From assembly GCA_037349105.1 (NCBI GenBank), contig JAYJMM010000123.1, forward strand, positions 9,300,001 to 9,364,000: DNA of 64,000 nt, read 5' to 3'. This DNA is from Limnomonas spitsbergensis (lineage: Eukaryota; Chlorophyta; Chlorophyceae; Chlamydomonadales). Below are positions 53,601 to 64,000 of this stretch, piece after piece; positions within the stretch are counted from its first letter, which is position 1; each line of letters begins with the position of its first letter. The notes beneath the pieces were generated by a model, which made no database searches, was not told where the DNA came from, and worked only from the letters and a program-made list of their open reading frames with translations. A program made the translations under genes and the position numbers.

Positions 53601-56600
53601 GACTTCCACGCACCGGCTCGACTCCCCAACGTCCCGCCCTCACCCCCCACCGGCGTTGTCCTGAGCAACAAGCCGTCAGCCCCTGCTGCGCCTGGAAGCG
53701 CTGTCGCCTCCGGTTTACTGGCTTGCAGCTTGTGGGCGTGGCTGCTGCTGCTGTCTGTCGCCTCATGTGAGTGTAGATCCCCTGCGATCCTCACAGGCGG
53801 CCTCCAGGCTGACACGATCTGCCCCTGCACCTGCTGTTGCACGTCCTTTGCATCCGAGAGACTCACCAGCCCTTCCAGCATTCCCTGTTGGAGGTCTAAC
53901 AGGCTCACCAGGACACCATGGCGCCGCACCTGCATATCAGACAGGCCTTGATAAGTCACCTCGCTAAGAGTGTGGGGAACACGACACATGAGGTAGCACC
54001 AGGAATATAGACATTGATGCCCAGTGCACCGGGACTACCCCAAGTGCCTTGTCAAGCTACAGATGCCTAGTGCACTGGGACTACCCTAGTGCCTTGTCAA
54101 GCCACTGAAGCCTTGTGCCTTATCAAGACTCTGATGCCTGGTGCACTGGGACCCTCCTGCCTTGCCTACACATGTTCTGGTCTGCATGAGTACCTTCCTC
54201 TTGACACAGGGCAGGGCGCATTGATCTGGACATATAATGAGGTCTTAGAGCTGCCCATGATCCCATCCTGTACCGTTGTTGGCCCAAAGTACATGCTGCG
54301 ACGGGCAATCTCAGGTTCTTTGGCAGATTTGATGGAATTACGGTTTCCTCCTCCTCCTCCTCCTCCGCCCATAGGCTCAGTGGGGACGGTCAGCAGCAGC
54401 GGCCACTGGCCATGCAGGCCCCTTGCAAGCAACAAGAGTAAAAGTACAGCAATCACATGAGTCCCTCCAGGTGTCGATATAGAGAGCCGAGCAGGAGAGG
54501 CAGCCTCAGTCATATTAGCGACATTACTGTTTAAAAATAAAACGGAGTGCATGGACCCCTGCATTTCATGAAGCCTGACACAGCATGGATCCCGGGTCTG
54601 CAAGGACCCCGGCACTTCAAGGAGCCCTGAACTGCATGGACCTTTGAACTGACTTTCTGGTAGCCTGACGTCCTGCATTGCCGCCTCCCTCCGCTGCCGA
54701 GCCCAGCACGTCTCCGCTCTGCTGCATGCCGCTTACGCGCTCTGAGGCCCGGCTGGCGCGAGTGGGAGCAGCCCTGGCTGCGGCGCCCTTCTCTGGCATG
54801 AGGCTCGTCATCCCCCTCGCGAGAGGCCGAGTGATGGAATTGTCTCGAGGGGATCTGGCCCCGCCACTCAGGAGGGAATGCAAGGCCCGGCCTGAAGGGT
54901 GATGGTGTAAAGGAGATGCAAGAGCTCAAAGGGATAAGTCTCAGCCAGAACTGTGCAACAACGGTGTAATTCAGATATCGTAATAATGGTCCCTTCCTGG
55001 TCAAACTAGCTGAACTTGCCTTGAAATCACTGTGGCTGAAACTCAGGGTTTTACTCAGCCAATGTACAGACCATCATTAACACCGCCCTGGTCTTATTTC
55101 TAGTCACTCATCATGGGAGGCCGACAACCCAAGTTGGGCAAACTTGCCAGAATAGGCATTCACTCCACGGCATTGCTGTAAATAGCCAGAACATGAGGAC
55201 AGACAACACTTAAGCCCCACACCACACAATCACATCCCGGTGACCTCTCTCCGCTCATCCCACCCTTCCACCCAGCGCCGTCATCGCACCGGGCATCTTG
55301 GCCGCCGCCGCCTCTATCTGCGCCGACTGCAAGATACTGCGAGCCCTTGTGAGTTCCGAGGAGGCAGGCAGCATCCAGGGCAGCTGCAGCCCACCGTCCT
55401 CTTGCACCGGTGTGCCATCATTCACCACCGGGCTCCAGGGCGGGACACTGCAATCGGAGTTTGCTAGGACACCCGAGCCGGTCGCTGTGAGTGGGTTCCC
55501 CGCGCTGGTGGAGGTCTCTGCTGCCTCATAAGACATGGCCTGTAGGCTCAGCTTGGTGGAGCGCAGCGACCCGGCTTTCTGCAGCAGGGCTATTATGAGA
55601 CACACAAACTCACACATAGACCTGCCAGATGAGTATCCTGTACCGGTTCACCTGCTGACCCCTGTTCCTTTGGGAGGGAGTTTTGGAAGTCACACCAAGC
55701 CCCATGATGAGCTCAGCACCAACACTCGGAGTGTCCAGCCCCCTCCCCCTCAAGGCTCCCTCCCTCCCGCAGCCAGCCCTACCTTCCCCTCACCCCCACC
55801 TCCATCTTAGACAGATCCATGTAGTCCCCCAGCCAGCCCCCCTTCCCTCCAGCCCCTCCTGCCTCCCATCCCCAGCCAGCTCTCCCAGGTAGAACCCCAC
55901 GGCAGCCCAACCTGCCCCCCCCCACCTACCCCCACCTGCCCCCCTCTCCAGCCTCCCCCCTACCCCAGCACCACCTGCTTCCCGCAGCCCCCCCTCCCCA
56001 GCCCCCCCCCCCCCAGCCCCACCTGCCTCCCGCAGCCCCCCCTCCCCAGCCCCCCCCCCCCAGCCCCACCTGCCTCCCCAAGCCCCCCCTCCCCAAGCCC
56101 CCCCCTAGCCCCCTCTGCCCCCCCCCCCCACTGCTCCCCCCCCCTGCACACTCACACCTGCCCCCCTCCAGCCCCACCTGCAGCCTCCTTGAGCACATCC
56201 ACCAGCTTGTGATCTACCGGGCCATCCTCCATGGACTTGAGTCCAATGACCTGAGACCTCAACTGCAGTCAGGGGGGCAGAGATACAAGAATGCAGTCAA
56301 GGAGTCAAGAGGGACCTCAGGCCAAGGACCTGCGACCGCACCTGCAGCGCGACACACACCTTTATTTTAGTGAGATTTGACTGCATTTCAGCTACATGAC
56401 AGCCTACGGCCTGGTGGGGGGTCTGATGCAGCCAGCCTGTTGCTTGGGCCACTGGCCGTAGGTCAGTCTGTTTAGGGTCAATAACAGCCCAGTGACGGCT
56501 GCCGAATGGCCCCCATGAAGATGGTCAGGCGCGCACCCTAAATAAACACCAAGCAAAAAGGCCGGGTGATGCAGGCTATGGGTCACCGGTAATAATGTAA

Positions 56601-59600
56601 ATAGAAGGACGGAAGGTGAAGACTTCATGACAAAATACAACGAACCTTAGGCCCAGGGCTTGGCCGATGGGGCTGACGCTTTAGGGTTCAGGGAAGGAAT
56701 CCACTATCCCCACTCTCCCCAATTCAATACCTGAATTCAACACCCCCCACACGTCCACCCACCCACCCACCCCAACACATATGCACTCTGCATCTCCTCT
56801 CACCATAGCATATCCACCATCACCCCCACACATGGACACCTTCACCCACACACTCATCCAAACACCCATATGCCCTCTTAACCTCCCTCATCAGCTCATC
56901 AATGGTCAGAACCTGAACACACCCCTCCCATATCCAAACCCTAAACCCAAACATCCGCAGCCATACACGTGCACATATCCACCCCCCACCCATATGTGCC
57001 TCCTGCACTTCCTCTCACCAGCTTTTCCAGATCATTGATGTGAAGCTCAGGCTTCAGCGCTGCCGGGGCTGCACACATGGACTCTGGGCGTGACGCCACC
57101 AGCGGCCTGATCCTTAGCCGGTCAATGTCGATCGAACCCATCAGCTTGGTTGCTGCCAGCTCTGTGAGGCGCGTGGCCACCCCGCAACATGCAGCCTTGA
57201 TGCAGGAGCCCACCCCCAGCAGCAGCAGGCCGCAGCGAGAGACTTCACCGGGTTCCGACAGCTCGTGCAGCTTGGACACCGCGGCATGCAGCGCATCCAG
57301 CACTCCGGATGTGGAGAGCTGGTGAGGTCAGGGGGGTAGGGGTGACGTGAGCAGGGGTGATGTGGGCAGGGATGATGTGGGCAGGGGTGATATGGGCAGG
57401 GGTGATGTGGGCACGGGTGACGTGGGCGGGGATGGGGTGATGGGGGTAGGGATGGGGTGATGGGCGTAGGGGTGATAGAGTTGGGTGGGGCGGATGGGGC
57501 ACGCACAGTGCGAGTTTGGGTGGGGGAGTGTGGCATGTTTCCATACCAAGGTTTGTGAGGTTGCAGGATTCAAATACCCAGGGTTACAGGATCTTGGGGT
57601 TCTTGATGTTTGCACCCTACCCCCACAACACCTTTGCTCACTGACATCACACATCCCAGCTCCGGTATTATCCTCTTGCAGGTCCTAATGCAGCAAAGCC
57701 TGCTTCTTGGAGGCGCAGGCCTCATCGGTGCCTTATCTGTGCCACATCCTTCCTACATCGCTTTTATATTACTCCCTCTTATGCACGGAATCTGTACTGC
57801 TCGCGGTATGCACTCGTATTCCACACCTGTATCAATCCCTCCTCTTCAACCCTCCTCTACCCAACCGCCATTTGCATCACTTTTGAATCATCATGCGCTG
57901 TGTACGGCCTCTGTACTTCATATGAACTATCCCTTCTGATGTACCTCTTCTTCACCATCCCCGTACTACATTTGTACAATCCCCTCTTCTGTACTGCTTC
58001 TGTTCCATCCTCTCTGTACTGTATCTGTCCTGCTGATGAGCAGTCCCATCTTATGTACAGCACTACAGCATCTGTCCTGCTTAGGTGTCTTCAGTCCGCT
58101 CCTGTACCCCCCCCCCCCCCCTCTATCCCCATCCCTGCTCACCCGCAGCGCCAGTTGAGGCCTGGTACATGCAACCTGCGCCACACACACAATCTCCTCA
58201 AGCGACAGAAGCGGTTGACCGAGGATGCCAAACCGCCGGTCAGGCTTGGCCTCGCGGCGTTCCTGTGACAACAAATGAAAAATGAATTACCCGTGGAAAA
58301 TTGAAACAAGCTTGTGACTGTGTGTTCCTTTCAGAAAATGCCGTCAAAAGTTGGCACTGCCTGAACACAGTTTTGTATTCTGATTTTTTCTGAAACTGCA
58401 TCAACAGCAGCGGGAGGCGCATCAGGCATGTCTGCTAGGGCTGGCTTGGTAGTCAGCCTGAGGCGACAATGAGTGAAGTTGTGTCTGGATTCCTTAACCC
58501 TAATAGAGACATAGGGTTCAAGTATTCACAGGTTTATGCCCCAGGCCCCACCTGTAGGCTTGTGACAAGGTTGAAGACTGACAGCCTGGATTTGATCACC
58601 GATTTCACGCTGTTGCGGTATCGCCCACTTTCCTGATCTTGAGCAGCTTTGAGCAGCATCTGGGAGGAGGGGACGCAGCCACGGGTATGAGAGGCATACG
58701 ACTGCGGAGGCGTGCGTGAGCTCATGAAAGACCCCCTACGGTGTGCATTTACAGCGGTGTGCTTGGAGGCTTGGGGATGGGGTCGAACCTGTCACCCTAA
58801 ACAGACCTAAGCCATGCTGCACACATCATGTGTAGAGTTGCTTCGAACATGAAACCCTAGACCCACAGAGAACAAGAGGCACAGAGAGGGTTGAGAGTTG
58901 GGGCTAACTCTTGAACCCTACCCCCAGAGACAGCGATGCACGCCCAAGGTTGAGACCCTTCTTCTGGAACAGATTGCATTCAGACCAGATGCATTTCCAG
59001 CCCAGTGCAGCCAGAGGGGCAGCAATACAAGGTGCAGTACATCAGGAAATGGATGAGGGTAATCCAGGGTTCAGCTGGTGGCCACGAGCCTGAACCCCAA
59101 TTGCTGTGCACCTCGTATGCCGGGTCCTCCAAATTCTCCTGTCGGGGTTCCAGCGTGTAGTGGCCGCGGGAGAGGATCACCAGTAACAGCTCGCACATGC
59201 CACCGTTGGCCAGAGCGATGTCGATGGACACCTACAGGGGGCAGACACCGGGTCCAGGGCTAAGGGCTGACAGATTGCGCACAAGGGTTTTAGGGTGGGT
59301 CAAGGTTTGAGCAGGGTCAGAATGAAGTTCTGGCTATCTCTCTCGGTTGCGTTGGATTGCTTTAAGATCCTCTGGGGGAGTGACATCATCTAGGAGGATG
59401 TAATAGCACCCTGACTACCTCCTTCCACACCTCCTACTCCTCCCTCCACCGCCCGCTTGCACCTGAAGTGGCTCCATGTAGACAAACTGGATGGACAACG
59501 TATACAGCTGCTGCAGCCACGCGGCAAACAGGCGCCGCATCGACGCCGACGCAACACTGGGCGCCAACGCCACGACATTCCCCGCACCACTGCGCACGCT

Positions 59601-60205
59601 GACTGCTGCCGGCGGCTCTGGCAGCGGCTGCACCGTCTGCTGGCGGCGGTACACGCTTCCCTCCCGTTGCTGCATGGTGACAGCCATGTCACTCATCACA
59701 CGGTTGCGCTCTCGCAACGCAGCAACCGCGCCAGTCGACTCGGACGCCATGAAGGCCACGGCGTCAGCTGCCGCATCAGCCGCGACTCCGGGCAGCGTGC
59801 TGTTCCCCGTGAAAGTGGATTGGGACTTGGCTGTCAGTGGCGCGCTACCGTGCAGCCATTTGGCTGGCGTTGGAGGCAGCGGAGCCGGTATGGCACCCGC
59901 GGGCATGCCGGACCAGGGCCTGACCACGGGGGCTGCCAGCAGCGGTGGCAGCTGCATCAGGCGTGGGGAGGCCAGCAGCGAGGCCTCCTGTTGCTCCGGC
60001 TGATCTAGGTTCGAATAGCCGGGCAGCTGTGACGGTAGCGGTAGCTGCCCATTCCGCTTGGGGCCCCCGGCCTTATGCCGCCGCTCTCGGTTGCAAGCAG
60101 GCAGCAGGCGCAGCATGAGGCTGAGCAGTGGCGGCCAGGTGTGGATCACTACGAGACCGGAGCCGAGCACCTTGTTCTGCTCAGGGATCCACAGCTGGAG
60201 GTTGC
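50678..60205 (-). CDS. Large MYND-type zinc-finger protein, N-terminus unresolved
   Basis: MYND fingers bind proline-rich partner peptides and often sit in transcription or signalling adaptors. Exons are 60205-59463, 59231-59112, 58659-58552, 58262-58143, 57318-57019, 56262-56178, 55589-55272, 54891-54737, 53929-53376, 52979-52862, 52340-51414, 51316-51138 and 50774-50678. Every junction is GT-AG and in phase, giving at least 1274 residues to the TAG at 50680-50678. Most of the protein is helical or low complexity (VSIDIALANGGMCELLLVIL, SVIKSRLSVFNLVTSLQ, LHINDLEKL; serine-rich SRRTSRRSS). The C-terminal finger has ligands in GCHYLGC, CEECDKPKYCSKEC and HHYVPC, split by the last intron inside K|Y. 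The first listed exon enters in phase 1, so at least one upstream exon exists beyond the 72-bp array, perhaps outside the window. Confidence 0.85.
52640..52805 (+). mobile_element. MITE-family copy, MYND gene intron
   Basis: It contains TTCGTGGCTAGGCTATATTT, CAGCTACTTGTCAGCTACCT, CCTAGCCTCTGGTCAAAGGC, TTGTCCAGGTTTGACCCCAA and TCGGGTACCTTAGCGGCCGC, matching the family core. The right end seems truncated. Confidence 0.55.
53000..53095. repeat. 31-bp tandem repeat, three copies
   Basis: CAGCTCACCCATCACATATG plus AGTGTGCACTG is repeated three times almost exactly, about 25-115 bp upstream (in gene sense) of the 52979 acceptor of the MYND gene. Confidence 0.85.
54005..54165. repeat. ~50-bp tandem repeat, three copies
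   Basis: TGATGCCCAGTGCACCGGGA, CTACCCCAAGTGCCTTGTCA and AGCTACA-like segments recur three times in the MYND intron before the exon starting 53929. Confidence 0.7.
55925..56185 (-). repeat. C-rich repeat seeded on the donor of MYND exon 56262-56178
   Basis: The donor region reads GAGGCTGCAG|GTGGGGCTGG. Downstream in the intron, copies read GCTGCGGGAGGCAG|GTGGGG followed by CTGGGGGG. At least three full copies and partial ones occur, all keeping CAG|GTGGGGCTGG. The rest is G/C homopolymer that may be prone to assembly error. Confidence 0.65.
56355..56560 (+). mobile_element. MITE-family copy, MYND gene intron 5
   Basis: It begins with CACCTTTATTTTAGTGAGAT, then TTCAGCTACATGACAGCCTA, GGCCACTGGCCGTAGGTCAG, GTTTAGGGTCAATAACAGCC and ends GCACCCTAAATAAACACC. 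Start and end suggest worn inverted ends. Confidence 0.5.
57325..57485. repeat. GGGTGATGTGGGCAG tandem repeat before a MYND acceptor
   Basis: About nine copies of a 15-bp unit GGGTGATGTGGGCAG with variants. In gene sense it is a pyrimidine/AC-rich tract directly upstream of the acceptor at 57318. Confidence 0.7.
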
Positions 60206-63200
60206 CTGGCAAGGATAATGTGTGTCAGGGGGGAGGGGAAAGGCATGTTTAGGCACGATTCACAGCTGGAGGTTGCCTGGCAAGGATAATGTGTGTCAGG
60301 GGGGGAGGGGAAGGGCATGTTTAGGCACGATTCACAGCTGGAGGTTGCCTGGCAAGGATAATGTGCGTCAGGGGGGGAGGGAAAGGGCATGTTTAGGCAC
60401 GATTCACAGCTGGAGGTTGCCCGGCAAGGATAATGTGCGTCAGGGGGGGAGGGGAAGGGCATGTTTAGGCACGATTCACAGCTGGAGGTTGCCTGGCAAG
60501 GATAATGTGTGTCAGGGGGGGAGGGGAAGGGCATGTTTAGGCACGATTCACAGCTGGAGGTTGCCTGGCAAGGATAATGTGTGTCAGGGGGGGAGGGGAA
60601 GGGCATGTTTAGGCACGATTCACAGCTGGAGGTTGCCCGGCAAGGATAATGTGTGTCAGGGGGGGAGGGGAAGGGCATGTTTAGGCACGATTCACAGCTG
60701 GAGGTTGCCTGGCAAGGATAATGTGCGTCAGGGGGGGAGGGGAAAGGCATGTTTAGGCACGATTCACAGCTGGAGGTTGCCCGGCAAGGATAATGTGTGT
60801 CAGGGGGGGAGGGGAAGGGCATGTTTAGGCACGATTCACAGCTGGAGGTTGCCCGGCAAGGATAATGTGTGTCAGGGGGGGAGGGGAAGGGCATGTTTAG
60901 GCACGATTCACAGCTGGAGGTTGCCTGGCAAGGATAATGTGTGTCAGGGGGGGAGGGGAAGGGCATGTTTAGGCACGATTCACAGCTGGAGGTTGCCCGG
61001 CAAGGATAATGTGTGTCAGGGGGGGAGGGGAAGGGCATGTTTAGGCACGATTCACAGCTGGAGGTTGCCTGGCAAGGATAATGTGTGTCAGGGGGGGAGG
61101 GGAAGGGCATGTTTAGGCACGATTCACAGCTGGAGGTTGCCTGGCAAGGATAATGTGTGTCAGGGGGGGAGGGGAAGGGCATGTTTAGGCACGATTCACA
61201 GCTGGAGGTTGCCTGGCAAGGATAATGTGTGTCAGGGGGGGAGGGGAAGGGCATGTTTAGGCACGATTCACAGCTGGAGGTTGCCCGGCAAGGATAATGC
61301 GTGTCAGGGGGGGAGGGGAAGGGCATGTTTAGGCACGATTCACAGCTGGAGGTTGCCTGGCAAGGATAATGTGTGTCAGGGGGGGAGGGGAAGGGCATGT
61401 TTAGGCACGATTCACAGCTGGAGGTTGCCTGGCAAGGATAATGTGCGTCAGGGGGGGAGGGGAAAGGCATGTTTAGGCACGATTCACAGCTGGAGGTTGC
61501 CCGGCAAGGATAATGTGTGTCAGGGGGGGAGGGGAAGGGCATGTTTAGGCACGATTCACAGCTGGAGGTTGCCCGGCAAGGATAATGTGTGTCAGGGGGG
61601 GAGGGGAAGGGCATGTTTAGGCACGATTCACAGCTGGAGGTTGCCTGGCAAGGATAATGTGTGTCAGGGGGGGAGGGGAAGGGCATGTTTAGGCACGATT
61701 CACAGCTGGAGGTTGCCCGGCAAGGATAATGTGTGTCAGGGGGGGAGGGGAAGGGCATGTTTAGGCACGATTCACAGCTGGAGGTTGCCTGGCAAGGATA
61801 ATGTGTGTCAGGGGGGGAGGGGAAGGGCATGTTTAGGCACGATTCACAGCTGGAGGTTGCCTGGCAAGGATAATGTGTGTCAGGGGGGGAGGGGAAGGGC
61901 ATGTTTAGGCACGATTCACAGCTGGAGGTTGCCTGGCAAGGATAATGTGTGTCAGGGGGGGAGGGGAAGGGCATGTTTAGGCACGATTCACAGCTGGAGG
62001 TTGCCCGGCAAGGATAATGTGTGTCAGGGGGGGAGGGGAAGGGCATGTTTAGGCACGATTCACAGCTGGAGGTTGCCTGGCAAGGATAATGTGTGTCAGG
62101 GGGGGAGGGGAAGGGCATGTTTAGGCACGATTCACAGCTGGAGGTTGCCTGGCAAGGATAATGTGCGTCAGGGGGGGAGGGGAAGGGCATGTTTAGGCAC
62201 GATTCACAGCTGGAGGTTGCCTGGCAAGGATAATGTGCGTCAGGGGGGGAGGGGAAGGGCATGTTTAGGCACGATTCACAGCTGGAGGTTGCCCGGCAAG
62301 GATAATGTGCGTCAGGGGGGGAGGGGAAGGGCATGTTTAGGCACGATTCACAGCTGGAGGTTGCCTGGCAAGGATAATGTGTGTCAGGGGGGGAGGGGAA
62401 GGGCATGTTTAGGCACGATTCACAGCTGGAGGTTGCCTGGCAAGGATAATGTGTGTCAGGGGGGAGGGGAAGGGCATGTTTAGGCATGATTCACAGCTGG
62501 AGGTTGCCTGGCAAGGATAATGTGCGTCAGGGGGGGAGGGGAAGGGCATGTTTAGGCACGATTCACAGCTGGAGGTTGCCTGGCAAGGATAATGTGCGTC
62601 AGGGGGGGAGGGGAAGGGCATGTTTAGGCACGATTCACAGCTGGAGGTTGCCTGGCAAGGATAATGTGCGTCAGGGGGGGAGGGGAAGGGCATGTTTAGG
62701 CACGATTCACAGCTGGAGGTTGCCTGGCAAGGATAATGTGCGTCAGGGGGGGAGGGGAAGGGCATGTTTAGGCACGATTCACAGCTGGAGGTTGCCCGGC
62801 AAGGATAATGTGCGTCAGGGGGGGAGGGGAAGGGCATGTTTAGGCACGATTCACAGCTGGAGGTTGCCTGGCAAGGATAATGTGTGTCAGGGGGGGAGGG
62901 GAAGGGCATGTTTAGGCACGATTCACAGCTGGAGGTTGCCTGGCAAGGATAATGTGCGTCAGGGGGGGAGGGGAAGGGCATGTTTAGGCACGATTCACAG
63001 CTGGAGGTTGCCTGGCAAGGATAATGTGCGTCAGGGGGGGAGGGGAAGGGCATGTTTAGGCACGATTCACAGCTGGAGGTTGCCTGGCAAGGATAATGTG
63101 CGTCAGGGGGGAGGGGAAGGGCATGTTTAGGCATGATTCACAGCTGGAGGTTGCCTGGCAAGGATAATGTGCGTCAGGGGGGGAGGGGAAGGGCATGTTT

Positions 63201-63222
63201 AGGCACGATTCACAGCTGGAGG
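60191..63222 (-). repeat. 72-bp tandem array (about 42 copies), each copy carrying a 3' splice site and exon start
   Basis: The unit on the minus strand is TAAACATGCCCTTCCCCTCC, CCCCTGACACACATTATCCT, TGCCAG|GCAACCTCCAGCTG, TGAATCGTGCC. The last copy at 60205 is the true acceptor and start of the MYND exon (CAG|GCAACCTCCAGCTGTGG). All others duplicate this junction. Seventy-two is a multiple of three and neither strand has stops in the unit, so frames of about 750 codons run through on both strands; these are artefacts of the repeat unless translated. Three units have lost one G (near 60230, 62460 and 63110), which breaks the frames. Point variants are TG(T/C)GTCAG, GCC(T/C)GGC and GGAA(G/A)GG. 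Confidence 0.95.
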
Positions 63223-63223
63223 T

Positions 63224-64000
63224 CACGCTCAAGGTAGTGTGCGTGGGGGAGCTTGGGCGGAGGCAACGAGCGTGTGGGCTTTGGGGGAGATGGAAATGGA
63301 CATCCTGCCGCAAAAAGCAGTAACACAGGACTGGGAGTATGAGATACATGTGAGAAGCTTGTTGGGGTAACGTCATTGTAGTAAGTGGGGTCCACCAACT
63401 TGGGTGCATGGGCTGTCGTGGGCGAAATCACAGACTCAAATGAAAGGGCTAAGATACCGGCACGATACAAAGAAACGAGACATCGCAGCAGCAGAGCACA
63501 CGCACTTGCCAGCAGAAGCTGCCAGGCTGGACTAGGGAGCCCCCTGGGACTGTTTTGCAATAATAACAGTGCGTTAGTCTTCACTTGCTGTAACGGCCGT
63601 ACCACCACCCCAGACACATGTTTCACAACTTCCCGTTCAAGGATTTGCCATTTAGCACGCTGCAGACCAAGCCTTCCTGATCTGCAACGCAACGCTGTTC
63701 ATGCACCCTCCACTGCAGCCTTTCGTCTTTTGACCCGATACAATACTTTTTTACCCTCCACCTTCTGCAAGTCGTCCTAGCGCAGACAGACACCCCTAAT
63801 GGCCTACACTGCACACCCTGCATTATAGGTACACAAATGCTGGCAAACATGCAGACTTTGTTTACAAATCTGGACCTGCTCTTGACCCACCAGTGACCGG
63901 GGCGACATCCAGGCCAGCCATCTCCGCCCCGATACCAGAAACGGGGAGAAGCACCTGTCAATGTCACATGGGCGGGAGAGGAGGCATAGCAGCCCATTGG
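63224..64000. other. Region beyond the 72-bp array, exons not resolved
   Basis: The missing upstream exon or exons of the MYND gene should lie here or beyond the window. One open minus-strand stretch (about 63660-63593) reads KWQILEREVVKHVSGVVVRP and ends CAGCAA|GTGAAG, but its phase 0 does not match the phase 1 entry at 60205. Another candidate near 63926-63875 ends AGAGCAG|GTCCAG in phase 1 but is weak. I leave both unassigned. Confidence 0.3.

Noticed and set aside
60181..63134. Very long reading frames of about 750 and 240 codons on both strands
   Set aside because: They are produced by the stop-free 72-bp tandem unit and would be near-identical repeats on both strands; the unit is a duplicated splice acceptor region. 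Not called as genes.
60191..63222. Possible CRISPR array
   Set aside because: The 72-bp unit is fully tandem with no unique spacers, and the genome is eukaryotic.

Overview
This window is nuclear DNA from a eukaryote, most likely a green alga of the Chlamydomonadales type. The evidence is many short coding exons with canonical GT-AG introns and clean phase matches, serine/alanine/glycine/glutamine-rich proteins, a MYND finger of the form common in chlorophytes, scattered TTTAGGG-like tracts, and introns full of minisatellites. I see no bacterial operons, rRNA, tRNA or CRISPR. All gene models were assembled by hand from splice signals, reading-frame continuity and family similarity, and no search was run.

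Layout. (1) 646-6592, minus: a Q/G/RS-rich protein of unknown function, nine exons, running toward the left edge. (2) 7037-11390, plus: the mRNA export WD40 protein RAE1/Gle2, seven exons, complete, divergent from gene 1 across 444 bp. (3) 12525-24879, minus: a group 1 (GT4-type) glycosyltransferase with N- and C-terminal membrane segments, ten exons, 621 residues; its first intron holds a 1.15-kb inverted-repeat transposon and a satellite. (4) 27784-29550, minus: a ZIP zinc/iron transporter, two exons, 392 residues. (5) 29.8-37.1 kb: mostly mobile DNA, with an 860-bp TIR element and two degenerate LINEs in opposite orientation. (6) 38451-49351, minus: an inward-rectifier (Kir) potassium channel with two Kir cytoplasmic domains in tandem behind one pore. 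(7) 49.9-50.3 kb: an AT-rich segment that looks organellar. (8) 50678-60205, minus: a large protein of at least 1274 residues ending in a MYND zinc finger; its first resolved exon is preceded by a 3-kb array of a 72-bp unit.

The most unusual signal is shared by unrelated genes. Many introns contain tandem copies of their own splice junction: the last exon bases plus the 5' splice site, or the 3' splice site plus the first exon bases. I find this at about ten or more junctions in four genes. The extreme case is the 60.2-63.2 kb array, where about 42 copies each carry a pyrimidine-rich tract, AG and the exon start. The second novelty is the Kir channel with duplicated cytoplasmic domains and a conserved series of intron phases. 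A dispersed ~185-bp hAT-like MITE family decorates many introns.

Apart from the divergent pair, the genes do not form an obvious pathway: mRNA export, glycosylation, metal uptake, potassium conductance and a MYND adaptor are ordinary neighbours in a eukaryotic genome.
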